A stretch of 64,000 nt of DNA from Streptomyces fructofermentans (GCF_014651055.1 NZ_BMWD01000022.1:99532-163531); one strand, 5' to 3'; shown: positions 17,881 to 26,390, counted from the stretch's first letter. Notes: a model not told the origin generated them from the sequence alone. Numbers and translations are program-made.

Positions 17881-18890
17881 TGCCGACCGCCACTCCCCTC
17901 CCCAGGGTCGCCCCCACCGCCGACGTCACCGCACCCCCGGCATGGAACCCGCCCGAATGGAACGCACCCGCCCGGGCCACGGAGGAACTCGTCCCACTGG
18001 AATGGCGCGGCCTGCGCTACACCTGCCGTGTCATCACCTCGGACCGGCCTCCGGTCACCGAGCCCCTGCTCCTGCTGGGCGGCGCCCTCCAGGACATGTA
18101 CGCCTGGCCCCGGCTGGAGCGCAGACTCGGCGCCCACATGCCTCTGGTCCTCGTCGACCTGCCCGGTGTCGGCACGGCCGACGACCTGCCCGCCGAGCAG
18201 GGATTCGACGCGCTCGCCGAGGCGGCGCTGCACGTCGTCGACCGGCTCGGCCTGGACCGGATCAATCTCCTCGGCGCCTCCTACGGCGCGCCGATCGCCT
18301 ACCGGGCCGCCCTGAGCCGCCCCTCGCTCATCAAGCGCCTCGTCCTGGCCGGGGCCACGCACCGGATGAATCCGCGCCTGGTGTCCGACTGCGAGCAGGT
18401 GTGGCGGGCCCGCGCCGCGCTGGCGGACGTCACCGACGGAACGCTCTCGGACGCCGGCTCGTACGAGATCGCCGAGCGTGCCGTCGCCACACTGCTGAAC
18501 ACCACCCGGAGGGAGCAGGTGTCGCAGGCGCCCACGGTGGCACGGCTGCTGCACCGCCAGTTCGCCCGCATCACGCCCGCCGAGGCCCGCAGGCACGCCG
18601 TCTGCCACCAGCGTCTGCTCGGCCCGGACCCGCTGCCGTCCGAGAGCATCGAGGCCGTACGCGCCCTGGTGTTCACCGGGGAGCACGACGACGTCAGCAC
18701 GCCCGAGGAGAACCGTGCCGTGGCGGCGGCCATCGCCGGGTCCACGTTCCTCCTCGTACGCGACGCCGACCACATGGTGCATCTCGAACGGGAGGCCGAG
18801 TACGCGGATCTGGTGCTGCGCTTCCTGACCGACCGGCCGCTCGACGGCCTGCACTACACGACACCGCCGGAGCGCACCGGGCGCCGCTGA
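17880..18890 (+). CDS. Alpha/beta hydrolase of the KAS III-ACP cassette
   Basis: A 336-aa alpha/beta hydrolase. The nucleophile elbow is LLGASYGAP (Ser 134); a likely acid is Asp 270/271 in GEHDDVSTPE and the base His 298 in DADHMVH. There is no signal peptide, so it is cytoplasmic. The first 40 residues are Pro-rich. It is translationally coupled to the ACP (TGATG overlap), so it most likely releases or transfers an acyl chain from the carrier, acting as a thioesterase or acyltransferase. This is an inference from context; an esterase acting on the free product is also possible. Confidence 0.85.
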   Translation: MPTATPLPRVAPTADVTAPPAWNPPEWNAPARATEELVPLEWRGLRYTCRVITSDRPPVTEPLLLLGGALQDMYAWPRLERRLGAHMPLVLVDLPGVGTADDLPAEQGFDALAEAALHVVDRLGLDRINLLGASYGAPIAYRAALSRPSLIKRLVLAGATHRMNPRLVSDCEQVWRARAALADVTDGTLSDAGSYEIAERAVATLLNTTRREQVSQAPTVARLLHRQFARITPAEARRHAVCHQRLLGPDPLPSESIEAVRALVFTGEHDDVSTPEENRAVAAAIAGSTFLLVRDADHMVHLEREAEYADLVLRFLTDRPLDGLHYTTPPERTGRR

Positions 18891-19356
18891 CACGCGCACG
18901 GGGCCCGCGCTCGTCCCCGCCGACGGTGACGGCCGTACCGCGCCCGGCGGGTCCGCCCGGCGGGTCCGGCCCGGTCGCGGGCCCCTGTCGGTCAGGAGAC
19001 CGGCCAGGGTCCGCAGCCGGCCCGGGTCCCTCCCCCGGGCCTGGTCCCACCTGCAGGCCGGGTCCCACCCCGAGGCAGGGCGTCCGGAACGGGATTCCCG
19101 GGCTCCGGAAGAGGATTCCGCGGCCCGGGGACCGGCGGACCGGGTTCCCGGAGCCGATCCCGGTACGGACAACTCCAACGCCCGACGCATCGATTCCGAT
19201 CGCCGACTCGTCGCTTGCCGACACCGTCCGATCATCGGGCGTCATTCCCGAAGACACTCCCCCGGCGCCGGCGACCGCGCGCCTACGGTGCGATCACCGC
19301 CGCGGCACGGGAGGCATCTCCCGATCCGCCGCAACCGAGTGACAACAGGAGGCGCA
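18891..19356 (+). other. Intergenic region between hydrolase and roadblock genes
   Basis: About 466 bases without a supported gene. It contains short direct repeats (two CCCGGCGGGTCCG copies near 18945-18970, and repeats of GGGTCCC) and several GC-rich inverted repeats that could end the upstream operon. No ORF here has normal codon positions. Confidence 0.35.
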
Positions 19357-19731
19357 ATGGCGAGTGTGGAAGTGTCGCTGAAGGAAATGATGACCGCGAT
19401 CGAGGGCACGCTGGGGGCGGCCATCGTCGACTACACCAGCGGCATGGCCCTGGGCACACTGGGCGGAAGCAAGGAACTGGACCTGACGCTCGCCGCGGCG
19501 GGGAACACGGACGTCATCCGCGCCAAGGTGCGCACGATGGACCAACTGGGCCTCAAGAGCCACATCGAGGACATCCTGATCACGCTGGAGAGCCAGTACC
19601 ACCTGATCCGGCTGGTGAGGGCCCGCAACGGCAACGGCCTCTTCCTCTACCTCGTCCTGGACAAGGACCGCTCGAACCTGGCGATGGCCCGCCACCAGCT
19701 CAAGCGCGTCGACGAGCAGCTCGAGGTCTAG
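19357..19731 (+). CDS. Roadblock/LC7-like protein
   Basis: A 124-aa protein with the roadblock-like alpha/beta pattern: an N-terminal helix (SLKEMMTAIEGTLGAAIVDY), a MALGTLGG turn, then LIRLVRARNGNGLFLYLVLD, followed by a helix. Streptomyces has many such proteins, often linked to small GTPases or to sensor kinases in conservon operons; here it stands alone. The ATG at 19357 has AGGAGG 5 nt upstream. It probably works as a dimeric regulatory subunit; the partner is not in this window. Confidence 0.78.
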   Translation: MASVEVSLKEMMTAIEGTLGAAIVDYTSGMALGTLGGSKELDLTLAAAGNTDVIRAKVRTMDQLGLKSHIEDILITLESQYHLIRLVRARNGNGLFLYLVLDKDRSNLAMARHQLKRVDEQLEV

Positions 19732-19763
19732 CTCGCCGGCGCACGGGGCCGACGTGCGCCCAT

Positions 19764-19793
19764 GATGTGAAGACATCTTCAAGTCACCACATC
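19764..19793. promoter_or_regulatory. Nested inverted repeat upstream of the ArsR gene
   Basis: TGAAGA-CA-TCTTCA (19768-19781) is a perfect 6+2+6 palindrome. It lies inside an outer pair GATGTG (19764-19769) / CACATC (19788-19793). Size and AT content fit an ArsR-family operator, about 140 bp before the regulator's start. Binding is inferred. Confidence 0.4.
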
Positions 19794-19930
19794 AGCATGA
19801 TCCCAAGTCATGGATGCACGCGGCCCCGGGCGAGAAGGATCGGCTTCGACGGGCACGTTCCACGGCGGCGCCCAAGTGGCGCCGCCGCACCCCTGGAGAC
19901 CATCCCCGACGCGGCAGGGAGCAGGCACTC

Positions 19931-20296
19931 ATGCAAGTCCCCCTCTATCAGGCCAAGGCGGAGTTCTTCCGCATGCTCGGGCACCCCGTCCGCATCAGGG
20001 TCCTGGAACTGCTCCAGCACGGGCCGGTCCCCGTCCGCGACCTTCTCGCCGACATCGAGATCGAACCGTCAAGCCTGTCGCAGCAGTTGGCCGTGCTGCG
20101 GCGCTCCGGCATCGTCGTCTCGATCCGTGAGGGCTCCACCGTCCGGTACGCGCTGGCCGGAGGTGACGTCGCCGAACTCCTGCGCGCGGCCCGCCGCATC
20201 CTCACCGAGCTGCTGGCCGGGCAGAACGAACTCCTGGCCGAACTGCGGGAGACCGACGCACCCCTGCCTCCCGTGTCCACCGGCAGCCGTGGCTGA
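19931..20296 (+). CDS. ArsR-family winged helix regulator
   Basis: A 121-aa regulator: EFFRMLGHPVRIRVLELL, then PVRDLLADIEIEPSSLSQQL and AVLRRSGIVVSIREGSTVRYAL make up the complete ArsR winged helix. No Cys-containing metal box (such as ELCVCDL) is present, so it is probably not a metal sensor of the classic type. The C-terminal helix (RILTELLAGQNELLAELRE) would form the dimer. I chose the ATG at 19931; the frame upstream is not family-like. The target is unknown. It converges with the ABC transporter operon. Confidence 0.88.
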   Translation: MQVPLYQAKAEFFRMLGHPVRIRVLELLQHGPVPVRDLLADIEIEPSSLSQQLAVLRRSGIVVSIREGSTVRYALAGGDVAELLRAARRILTELLAGQNELLAELRETDAPLPPVSTGSRG

Positions 20297-20308
20297 GCGC
20301 CTCCCGAA

Positions 20309-20335
20309 CCGCGGGACCCAGCCCTCGACCCGCGG
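20309..20335. terminator. Hairpin between convergent genes
   Basis: CCGCGGG (20309-20315) pairs with CCCGCGG (20329-20335) across a 13-nt loop. It lies in the 41-nt gap between the ArsR stop and the ABC permease stop and could serve both. Confidence 0.5.
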
Positions 20336-20337
20336 CC

Positions 20338-21174
20338 TCAGCCCTTCACCGCACCGGCGGTGAGTCCCTGGACGATGTGACGGCTGGCGAAGGCGAACAG
20401 CACCATCGTGGGCAGGATGGTGAGGACCGCCGCCGCGGACATGGAGCCCCAGTCGATGTTGAAGCTGGAGATGAAGCCGTTCAGGGCGGTGGGCACCGTC
20501 TTGTTGCTGTCGCTGTTCATCAGCGTCACCGAAAGGAACAGCTCGTTCCAGCAGTTGACGAAGTTGAAGATGAAGGCGGCCACGATCCCCGGGCGCATGA
20601 CCGGCAGCAGTACGCGGAACAGCGCCCCGAAGCGGGACAGTCCGTCGATCATCGCCGCCTCCTCCAGCGCGTCCGGGATGTTCTCGAAGAAGCCGCGGAG
20701 CATCACCGTGCAGAACGGAATGCAGACGGCGACGTACACGAGGACGAGTCCGAGCCGGTTGTCGACGAGGTTCAGGTCGGTCATGAGCAGGTACAGCGGT
20801 CCGAGGGCGATGAAGGTCGGGATCATCTGTGTGACCAGGGCGGCCATGAGCAGGGCCGACTTGGTGCGGAACTCGAAGCGGGCCAGCACGTACGCCGAGA
20901 GCATCGAGATGACGGTGGCGACCGCGCCCGCCACGGTCGCGACCACCAGGCTGTTGGTGAGGTAGACGCCGAAGTCGGCCTTGCCGAAGAGCCCTTGGTA
21001 GTTCTCCAGCGAGAAGTGCTCGGGCCAGTACGCGATGGGGAAGGCGAAGATGTCGCCCGGCGCCTTCAGGGACGTGACGGTGATCCAGTAGAGCGGGAAG
21101 ACAGTGAAGACCAGCCACAGGCCCAGGAAGGTGAACTTGGTGGCCCGGCCGGCCGTGGACTCCTTGCCGATCAC
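20338..21174 (-). CDS. CUT1-type ABC transporter permease (MalG-like)
   Basis: A 278-aa inner-membrane subunit with six hydrophobic segments. The EAA loop that docks the ATPase reads EEAAMIDGLSRFGALFRVLL, followed by PxxxPG. WNELFLSVTLM near the C-terminus is typical of MalG/LacG-like permeases. It overlaps the upstream permease gene by 4 bp (ATGA). No ATPase gene is present, so it likely uses a shared one such as MsiK. The substrate is probably a sugar or sugar-like compound. Confidence 0.92.
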   Translation of the reverse strand: MIGKESTAGRATKFTFLGLWLVFTVFPLYWITVTSLKAPGDIFAFPIAYWPEHFSLENYQGLFGKADFGVYLTNSLVVATVAGAVATVISMLSAYVLARFEFRTKSALLMAALVTQMIPTFIALGPLYLLMTDLNLVDNRLGLVLVYVAVCIPFCTVMLRGFFENIPDALEEAAMIDGLSRFGALFRVLLPVMRPGIVAAFIFNFVNCWNELFLSVTLMNSDSNKTVPTALNGFISSFNIDWGSMSAAAVLTILPTMVLFAFASRHIVQGLTAGAVKG

Positions 21175-22175
21175 GGCTTCACCTCTCGCTTCTCACGCGT
21201 GGCCAGGAGGAAGAAGACCGCGAACACCAGCAGGGTGGCGACGACGATGAGTCCGAGGGCCGAGGCCCTGCCGTAGTCGCCCTGCTGCGTGATCCTGATC
21301 ATCCACGTGGTCACGATGTGCGTCTCGTTGTTCGGCCCGCCGCCGGTCATCCCGAAGATCAGGTCGGGGAAGTTGAAGATCCAGATCACGCGCAGGAGCA
21401 CGGTCAGCGCGAGCGTCACCCGGATGTACGGAATGGTGATCCGGAACAGGGTGCGCACCTTGCCCGCGCCGTCGAGCGCCGCCGCCTCGTACAGCTCCTC
21501 CGGGATGGACTGCAGCGCGGCGAGGATCATGATGGTGAAGAAGGTGACGCCGTACCAGATGTTGGCGACGACGACGGCGAACATCGCCGTCTGCGGGTCG
21601 GCGAGCCAGGCGACCGGCTCGTCGATCAACCCGGCCTTCTGCAGCAGGTCGTTGACGACGCCGAACTCACTGTTGAACATCCAGCGGAACAGGATGCCGA
21701 TGAGGAATCCGGAGATCGCCCACGGGAAGAAGATCAGCGCCTGGTAGAGGCCGCGGAAGCGGAATCTGCGGCGCAGCCACAGCGCGAGGGCGAATCCGAT
21801 GACCAGTTGCGGCACGATCGAGCCGAAGACCCAGATCGCGGTGTTGCCGAGCACCTTCCCCCACGCGGGGTCGGCGAACACGTCACGGAAGTTCTTCAGG
21901 CCCACCCAGGACGTGTCGGTCAGATCCGTCAGCTTCCAGTTGCGGAAGGCCATCTGGCTGCCGGCGACCATCGGGTAGTACGTGAAGACCGCCACGAAGA
22001 GCGCGGCCGGGGCCATGAAGGCGGCGATGAGGAATCCGCGCCGGGCGGTGAACTCCGGTTTGCGCCGCCCTCCTTCGGCCCCGCGGCGGGGCGGGGGGAC
22101 TCCCTTGCCGGAATCCTCCGCCGACGCCGCCCGGGTCTCCTTCGTCGTGTGCGCCGTGCCTGACGTGGTGGGCAT
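21171..22175 (-). CDS. CUT1-type ABC transporter permease (MalF-like)
   Basis: A 334-aa permease. A disordered, charged N-terminus of about 45 residues precedes six transmembrane segments. The EAA loop is EELYEAAALDGAGKVRTLFR, and the start of the first segment reads FLIAAFMAPAALFVAVFTYYP. The ATG at 22175 has AGGAGAG 8 nt upstream and lies 2 nt after the stop of the binding-protein gene. The pair of permeases and the lipoprotein form one import system. Confidence 0.92.
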   Translation of the reverse strand: MPTTSGTAHTTKETRAASAEDSGKGVPPPRRGAEGGRRKPEFTARRGFLIAAFMAPAALFVAVFTYYPMVAGSQMAFRNWKLTDLTDTSWVGLKNFRDVFADPAWGKVLGNTAIWVFGSIVPQLVIGFALALWLRRRFRFRGLYQALIFFPWAISGFLIGILFRWMFNSEFGVVNDLLQKAGLIDEPVAWLADPQTAMFAVVVANIWYGVTFFTIMILAALQSIPEELYEAAALDGAGKVRTLFRITIPYIRVTLALTVLLRVIWIFNFPDLIFGMTGGGPNNETHIVTTWMIRITQQGDYGRASALGLIVVATLLVFAVFFLLATREKREVKP

Positions 22176-22177
22176 GG

Positions 22178-23482
22178 CTAGCTCTCCTGCCGGCGCTTCT
22201 CGGTCCAGTACGCGTCCCAGCCTTCGAGCAGCTTCTCGGGCGTCGTCCTGCCGAGGACCATCTTCTGGATGTCGGCGTCGGCCTTCTGCTGCCACTCGGC
22301 CCACCAGGCGACTCCGCGCGGCTGGCTGACGTTGAGGTAGGTGTCCGGGTTCTCCGTCATGGTGACGTAGCTGGACCAGGGGCCGGTCTTGTAGAAGGGG
22401 TCCTGGGTGGCCGACTTGAGGATCGGCACCAGGCTGTTCTTCTTGGTGAACGCGGTCGACGCCTTGTCCTCGGAGAGGAACTCGACGAGCTTCACGGCTT
22501 CGGCCTTGTGCTTGCTGCCGTCCGCGACTCCCCAGCCCGCGGTGGCGAGTGGCTGGACGGTCTTGCCGCTGGGCCCGGCCACGAGCGGGGCGGTGTCCCA
22601 CTGGTCCTTCTTGATCGACTTGGACTCCGAGACGGTGGCGATCACTTCGGGGTCCTGGAGCAGGAAGGCCGTGGAACCGTTGGAGAAGCCCTCGACCATC
22701 TCGGGATAGCCCCAGGAGACCGACGACTTGGGCGACGCCTCCTTGAACAGCTTCAGGTAGGTCTTCATCGCGTCGACCGCCTCGGGCGCGGCGAAGATCG
22801 TGCTGCCGTCCTTCAGGTTGAAGCCGTCGGCGGGGTCGATCTTGTCGGCGACGTACGCCTCGATGACGGCCGTGGCGTTGCCGTTGGCGTTCACTCCGCC
22901 GCGGAAGGCGTACCCGTACTTGCGCTTGGCCGGATCGTGGATCGCGGAGGCCTGCTCCAGGAGTTCGTCCCAGCTGGCCGGGGGTTCACTGAAGCCGGCC
23001 TCCTTGATCAGGTCGGTTCGGTAAAAAACGCTCAGGCCGTAGAAGCCGTAGGGGACGAAGTAGGTCTTGCCCTCGGCGTTCTCGGAGGCCTTGACGGCGT
23101 TCTCCGTCATCGCCTCCCAGCCCTTCCAGGGCTTGAGGTCCTTCTTCATGTCGTGCAGCCAGCCGTTGTTCGACCACGGGCCGACGGTGGTGTCGCGCAC
23201 CTCCAGGGTGTCCACGCCACTGCCCGACTGGAGCATCTGCTGGATCTTCTGGTCCGCCTGCTCGGTCGGGGGCGAGATCAGGTTGACCTTGATCTTGGGG
23301 TGCTGCTGCTCGAAGTCCGCTATGAGGCTCTTCAGCAGGTCGGTACGGGCGGGGTTCGTCAGGCTCTCGACCATGTTGAGGGTGACCGTTCCGCCGGCTT
23401 CTCCACCGCTCATGGCGGAGCAGCCGGTCAGAACCATCGTGGCGGCTGTGCCGAGGGCGAGAGCTGCCGTCGTTCTACTCAT
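22178..23482 (-). CDS. Extracellular solute-binding lipoprotein (CUT1)
   Basis: A 434-aa family 1 solute-binding protein. The signal ends in a lipobox LTGC at about residue 20, so it is tethered to the membrane as a lipoprotein. It then shows DLLKSLIADFEQQHPKIKV and YGFYGLSVFYRTDLIKEAGF, typical of carbohydrate-binding proteins. The ATG at 23482 has GGAAGAGG upstream. The specificity cannot be told; the linked aminotransferase may point to an amino-sugar or amino-acid-like ligand. It is 105 bp downstream of the aminotransferase gene. Confidence 0.93.
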   Translation of the reverse strand: MSRTTAALALGTAATMVLTGCSAMSGGEAGGTVTLNMVESLTNPARTDLLKSLIADFEQQHPKIKVNLISPPTEQADQKIQQMLQSGSGVDTLEVRDTTVGPWSNNGWLHDMKKDLKPWKGWEAMTENAVKASENAEGKTYFVPYGFYGLSVFYRTDLIKEAGFSEPPASWDELLEQASAIHDPAKRKYGYAFRGGVNANGNATAVIEAYVADKIDPADGFNLKDGSTIFAAPEAVDAMKTYLKLFKEASPKSSVSWGYPEMVEGFSNGSTAFLLQDPEVIATVSESKSIKKDQWDTAPLVAGPSGKTVQPLATAGWGVADGSKHKAEAVKLVEFLSEDKASTAFTKKNSLVPILKSATQDPFYKTGPWSSYVTMTENPDTYLNVSQPRGVAWWAEWQQKADADIQKMVLGRTTPEKLLEGWDAYWTEKRRQES

Positions 23483-23587
23483 CGTGCCGACCTCTTCCTT
23501 GGATGCGTACGCGCTGGCTGCGGCTTCGGGGTCAAGGGGGCGCACTGTCGGGGAGTCGCGGGACCGCTCCTCCGACGTACCGGGGTG

Positions 23588-24811
23588 TCAGCGGGCCGCG
23601 CGGGCCCACTCGCCGAGAACGGGGACGCAGTCCTCTGCGAAGTACTCGTAGTCGGCTGCGGTGTTGTAGACGTGAGCGGACAGCCGCATGTAGCCGGCTC
23701 CGCCGAAGCTGGTGAAGGCCGCCTCGACACCCAGTTCCCTCGCCGCGCGGTCGCGCAGCGCGTCGGCCTCGATCCGGCCGGCCGCCAGCCCGTCGGGCAG
23801 CCGGACCAGCCGCATTCCGGGGACCGGCATGCCCACATCGACGATTCCGGGTACGGCGCCGAGTTCGGCGAACGCCGCTCCGACAAGGCGTTCGGCGTAG
23901 CCCGCCAGGTCGTCCATGTACCGACGGGCGGTCTCCCAGCCCCAGGTCCGGTCGACGAAGTCCAGTGCCGTCGAGGCCGCGAGGTAGCCGGTCGCGTCCA
24001 CCGTGCCCTGCTGGTCGAACCGGTCGGGATAGGGGTCGGCGGCGCCCCACGAGTCGATCAGGGGGTACAGGTCCTCGCGGAGCGGACCTCTGGCGACGAG
24101 TGCGGCGGTGCCGCGCGGGGCGCAGCCCCACTTATGCAGGTTGCCGACCCAGAAGTCGCAGCTCAGACCGTCCAGGGGAGCGGCGATGAGGCCGGGGGCG
24201 TGCGCGCCGTCGACGAGCAGCGGGACGCCTCGCCGCGCGGCCTCCGCACCGATCCGCTCCACGGGCATCCGGCGTGCGGTCGCCGAGGTGATGTGGTCGA
24301 CCACGACCAGGTCCGTGGCGTCGTCGATCTCGGCGACGATCGCCTCGTACGCCTCGTCCTCGTCCGCGTCGAGCGGTACGTGGGCGGTGCGGACCTCGCC
24401 GCCCCAGCGCCTGGCCAGCCGCTCGGCACCCATGGTCACGGCGCCGTAGCCGTGGTCGGTGACGATGATGGCGCCGCCGCGCCGCCGCTGGAGCGCGGCC
24501 AGGACGACACTCACGCCGGCGCTCGCGTTGGGCACCAGGGCGAGGTCGTCCGGAGCTGCGCGGAGGAAGGCGGCGAGATCGACACGGGCGTCGGCGACGC
24601 GCTGCGGCAGCGCGGGGAACCAGACCACCGGAGAGCTGTCCATCTCGGCCCGCAGCTCGTTCTGCAGCTCCTGCGCGACCAGGGGGACGGCTCCGAACGA
24701 GCCGTGGTTCAGGTGCTTCATGACGGGGTCCAGGGACCACGCCCTCGCGGCGGGCCGGCCGTCGGCCAGCAGCAGGGGGCGCGGCGCGGTGGTGACCTCG
24801 GTCTCGCTCAC
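23588..24811 (-). CDS. Class V aminotransferase, isopenicillin N epimerase-like
   Basis: A 407-aa PLP enzyme. The Schiff-base Lys is in WVGNLHKWGCAPRG; LNHGSFGAVP near the N-terminus, NASAGVSVVL for phosphate binding and DGAHAPG for the Asp that holds the pyridine nitrogen are all present. The closest groups are CefD-like epimerases and ergothioneine/selenocysteine lyase-like proteins, so the reaction could be epimerisation, transamination or C-S lysis. I chose the GTG at 24811, with GGAG 5 nt upstream; an ATG at 24823 lacks a site. It is the first gene of the ABC operon and is divergent from the GntR regulator. Confidence 0.88.
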   Translation of the reverse strand: MSETEVTTAPRPLLLADGRPAARAWSLDPVMKHLNHGSFGAVPLVAQELQNELRAEMDSSPVVWFPALPQRVADARVDLAAFLRAAPDDLALVPNASAGVSVVLAALQRRRGGAIIVTDHGYGAVTMGAERLARRWGGEVRTAHVPLDADEDEAYEAIVAEIDDATDLVVVDHITSATARRMPVERIGAEAARRGVPLLVDGAHAPGLIAAPLDGLSCDFWVGNLHKWGCAPRGTAALVARGPLREDLYPLIDSWGAADPYPDRFDQQGTVDATGYLAASTALDFVDRTWGWETARRYMDDLAGYAERLVGAAFAELGAVPGIVDVGMPVPGMRLVRLPDGLAAGRIEADALRDRAARELGVEAAFTSFGGAGYMRLSAHVYNTAADYEYFAEDCVPVLGEWARAAR

Positions 24812-24875
24812 AACACTCCACATCTACCGAACCCGAGTGTGCCGTCAGACATCAGAGGATGACCGGGACACGTAT

Positions 24876-24882
24876 GATGACT
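24876..24882. promoter_or_regulatory. Half-site of the GntR operator
   Basis: GATGACT, one arm of the palindrome at 24931-24945, recurs here in the control region. A looser GACATCA/GATGAC pair is also visible at 24848-24863. Confidence 0.35.
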
Positions 24883-24930
24883 CGGCATCCTGGCAGGCGT
24901 TTTCGGGGCTCGCAAGGGTCTTGCAGGGAA

Positions 24931-24945
24931 AGTCATCAGATGACT
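24931..24945. promoter_or_regulatory. Perfect palindrome, probable GntR (FadR-type) operator
   Basis: AGTCATC-A-GATGACT is a perfect 15-bp palindrome in the divergent control region between the aminotransferase/ABC operon and the GntR gene. FadR-type regulators bind short palindromes of this kind. A second copy with one mismatch lies at 24964-24976. Confidence 0.65.
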
Positions 24946-24963
24946 TCCGGGCGATACGGTCGA

Positions 24964-24976
24964 GACATCTGATGAC
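24964..24976. promoter_or_regulatory. Second GntR operator copy
   Basis: GACATC-T-GATGAC matches the inverted repeat at 24931-24945 with one mismatch and has the same 6+1+6 layout. The centre-to-centre distance is 32 bp, about three helical turns, which would allow cooperative binding. Confidence 0.5.
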
Positions 24977-25032
24977 TCGCTACAGTGCCCGAGGGTCTCG
25001 GCGGTGCCGCCGGCCGTCAGGGGAGGCAATGG

Positions 25033-25749
25033 ATGTCCGCAGTCGACAAGGCGTTCCACGGTCTGCGTCACATGATCGCGACCGGTCGCCTGGGTCCCGG
25101 GGAGCGCATCCCGCCCGAGGCCGAACTCGGCGAGGAACTCGGCGTCTCACGGGGACCGCTGCGCGAGGCCGTACGGATGCTCGCGGCCCTGGGCGTGGTC
25201 GAGCCCCGGCACGGATCGGGCACCTACGTGTCCCAGCTCCGGCCCGAGGACGTCATCGGAAGCCTCTCCCTGACCCTCGAACTCCTTCCGCTCTCGGGCC
25301 TGTTGGAGGTGTACGAGATCCGGCGCGTCCTTGAGGCCCATGTCGCGTCCAAGGCCGCCGCGCGGCGCACCCCCGAGACGGTGAAGACGCTCTTCTCCCT
25401 CATCGACGCCATGGAGGCCACCGAGGACCCCACCGAGGCCTCGGAGCTCGACCACCGCTTCCACGCCGAGATCGCGCGGGCCGCGGAGAATCCCACGCTC
25501 GCCACTCTGCTCGCGGTCTTCCGCGCCCGCTCCCGCAAGTACCAGGTCTTCACCCTCCCCGAGGGTCCGGAGATGCGGCGCAAGAGCGACGCCGACCACC
25601 GGGTGATGGCCACCGCGATCGCCGACCGCGACCCGGGGGCCGCCGCGGGGGCGGCCGAGGCGCACGTCGCTCAGACGGAGCGGTGGCTTCGTGCCTTCAT
25701 GCCGCCGGTGGAGGAGGACGAGGACACGTCGGGGGACACGGCCGGCTGA
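25033..25749 (+). CDS. FadR/GntR-family regulator of the aminotransferase-ABC operon
   Basis: A 238-aa regulator. The winged helix spans about residues 10-75 (IPPEAELGEELGVSRGPLRE, then GVVEPRHGSGTYV). The C-terminal FCD domain holds Asp/His metal-type ligands in DHRFHAEIARAAENPTL and SDADHRVMATAIADRD. I chose the ATG at 25033, with GGGAGG 6 nt upstream; a start at 24985 would add 16 unlike residues. Divergent placement and the palindromes at 24931-24976 suggest it represses the operon until an acid or sugar-acid ligand binds. Confidence 0.92.
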   Translation: MSAVDKAFHGLRHMIATGRLGPGERIPPEAELGEELGVSRGPLREAVRMLAALGVVEPRHGSGTYVSQLRPEDVIGSLSLTLELLPLSGLLEVYEIRRVLEAHVASKAAARRTPETVKTLFSLIDAMEATEDPTEASELDHRFHAEIARAAENPTLATLLAVFRARSRKYQVFTLPEGPEMRRKSDADHRVMATAIADRDPGAAAGAAEAHVAQTERWLRAFMPPVEEDEDTSGDTAG

Positions 25750-25797
25750 GGGCGCGGGGGTGGGGTACGGGGGCGGGGTACGGGGCCGGGCAGGGGG
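25750..25797 (+). repeat. G-rich tract with quadruplex potential
   Basis: At least six runs of three or more G separated by 1-4 bases lie directly after the GntR stop codon. The repeats are loose copies of GGGG-TAC-GGGG. It could fold as a G-quadruplex or be a simple-sequence expansion. Confidence 0.4.
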
Positions 25798-26019
25798 TGC
25801 GGGGCTGCCCTTGCCTGCTGGGCCGGGGTGGACCGGTCATGCCGCTCGCTCCGGTCGTGCCGGGCTGTCGTCAGGGCTCCGACCGGTGCGGGACGTATGC
25901 GCTGAGGCACGGATAAACCGCTACCTCAGCGGTGGATGTCGCGAGTACGGTGTGGCAGTGGCCGGTGATCGCGTGCGGCAGCGGCTCACGGAGAGGTGCG
26001 CGCGGACGCGAAGGAGCGG

Positions 26020-26385
26020 ATGGTGCCAGGTGCCGTACTGCGAGGGGTGACCCTGGACTGCGCCGACCCGCAGGCACTGGCCGGCTTCTACGGTGCACTG
26101 ACCGGGATGCGCGAGCTGTTCAGTGCGGACGGGTTCGTCGCTCTGACGGACGACTCCGGCCGCGACCTGGGGTTCCAGAGGGTTGACGGATACCGGGCCC
26201 CGCAGTGGCCGGGGCAGGACGTGCCACAGCAGTTCCACCTGGATTTCCGCGCCGACGACCTCGATGCGACGGAGGAACTGGCCCTGGAACTCGGCGCGAC
26301 CAAGCCGGACCATCAGCCCGGCGACGGACGGTGGCGGGTACTCCTGGATCCGGCCGGCCACCCCTTCTGCCTGACGCCTTCCTGA
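26020..26385 (+). CDS. VOC (glyoxalase/bleomycin-resistance) family protein
   Basis: A 121-aa protein with the two beta-alpha-beta-beta-beta units of the vicinal oxygen chelate fold. LRGVTLDCADPQALAGFY opens the first unit; QQFHLDFRADDLDATEELA opens the second; LLDPAGHPFCL is the usual C-terminal end. Substrate unknown. The ATG at 26020 has AAGGAG 5 nt upstream; the frame is open to 25996 but that start has no site. Confidence 0.86.
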   Translation: MVPGAVLRGVTLDCADPQALAGFYGALTGMRELFSADGFVALTDDSGRDLGFQRVDGYRAPQWPGQDVPQQFHLDFRADDLDATEELALELGATKPDHQPGDGRWRVLLDPAGHPFCLTPS

Positions 26386-26390
26386 CATCA

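Noticed and set aside
16287..19235. A 982-codon minus-strand ORF opposite the KAS III cassette
   Set aside because: Shadow of three well-supported plus-strand genes with intact active sites.
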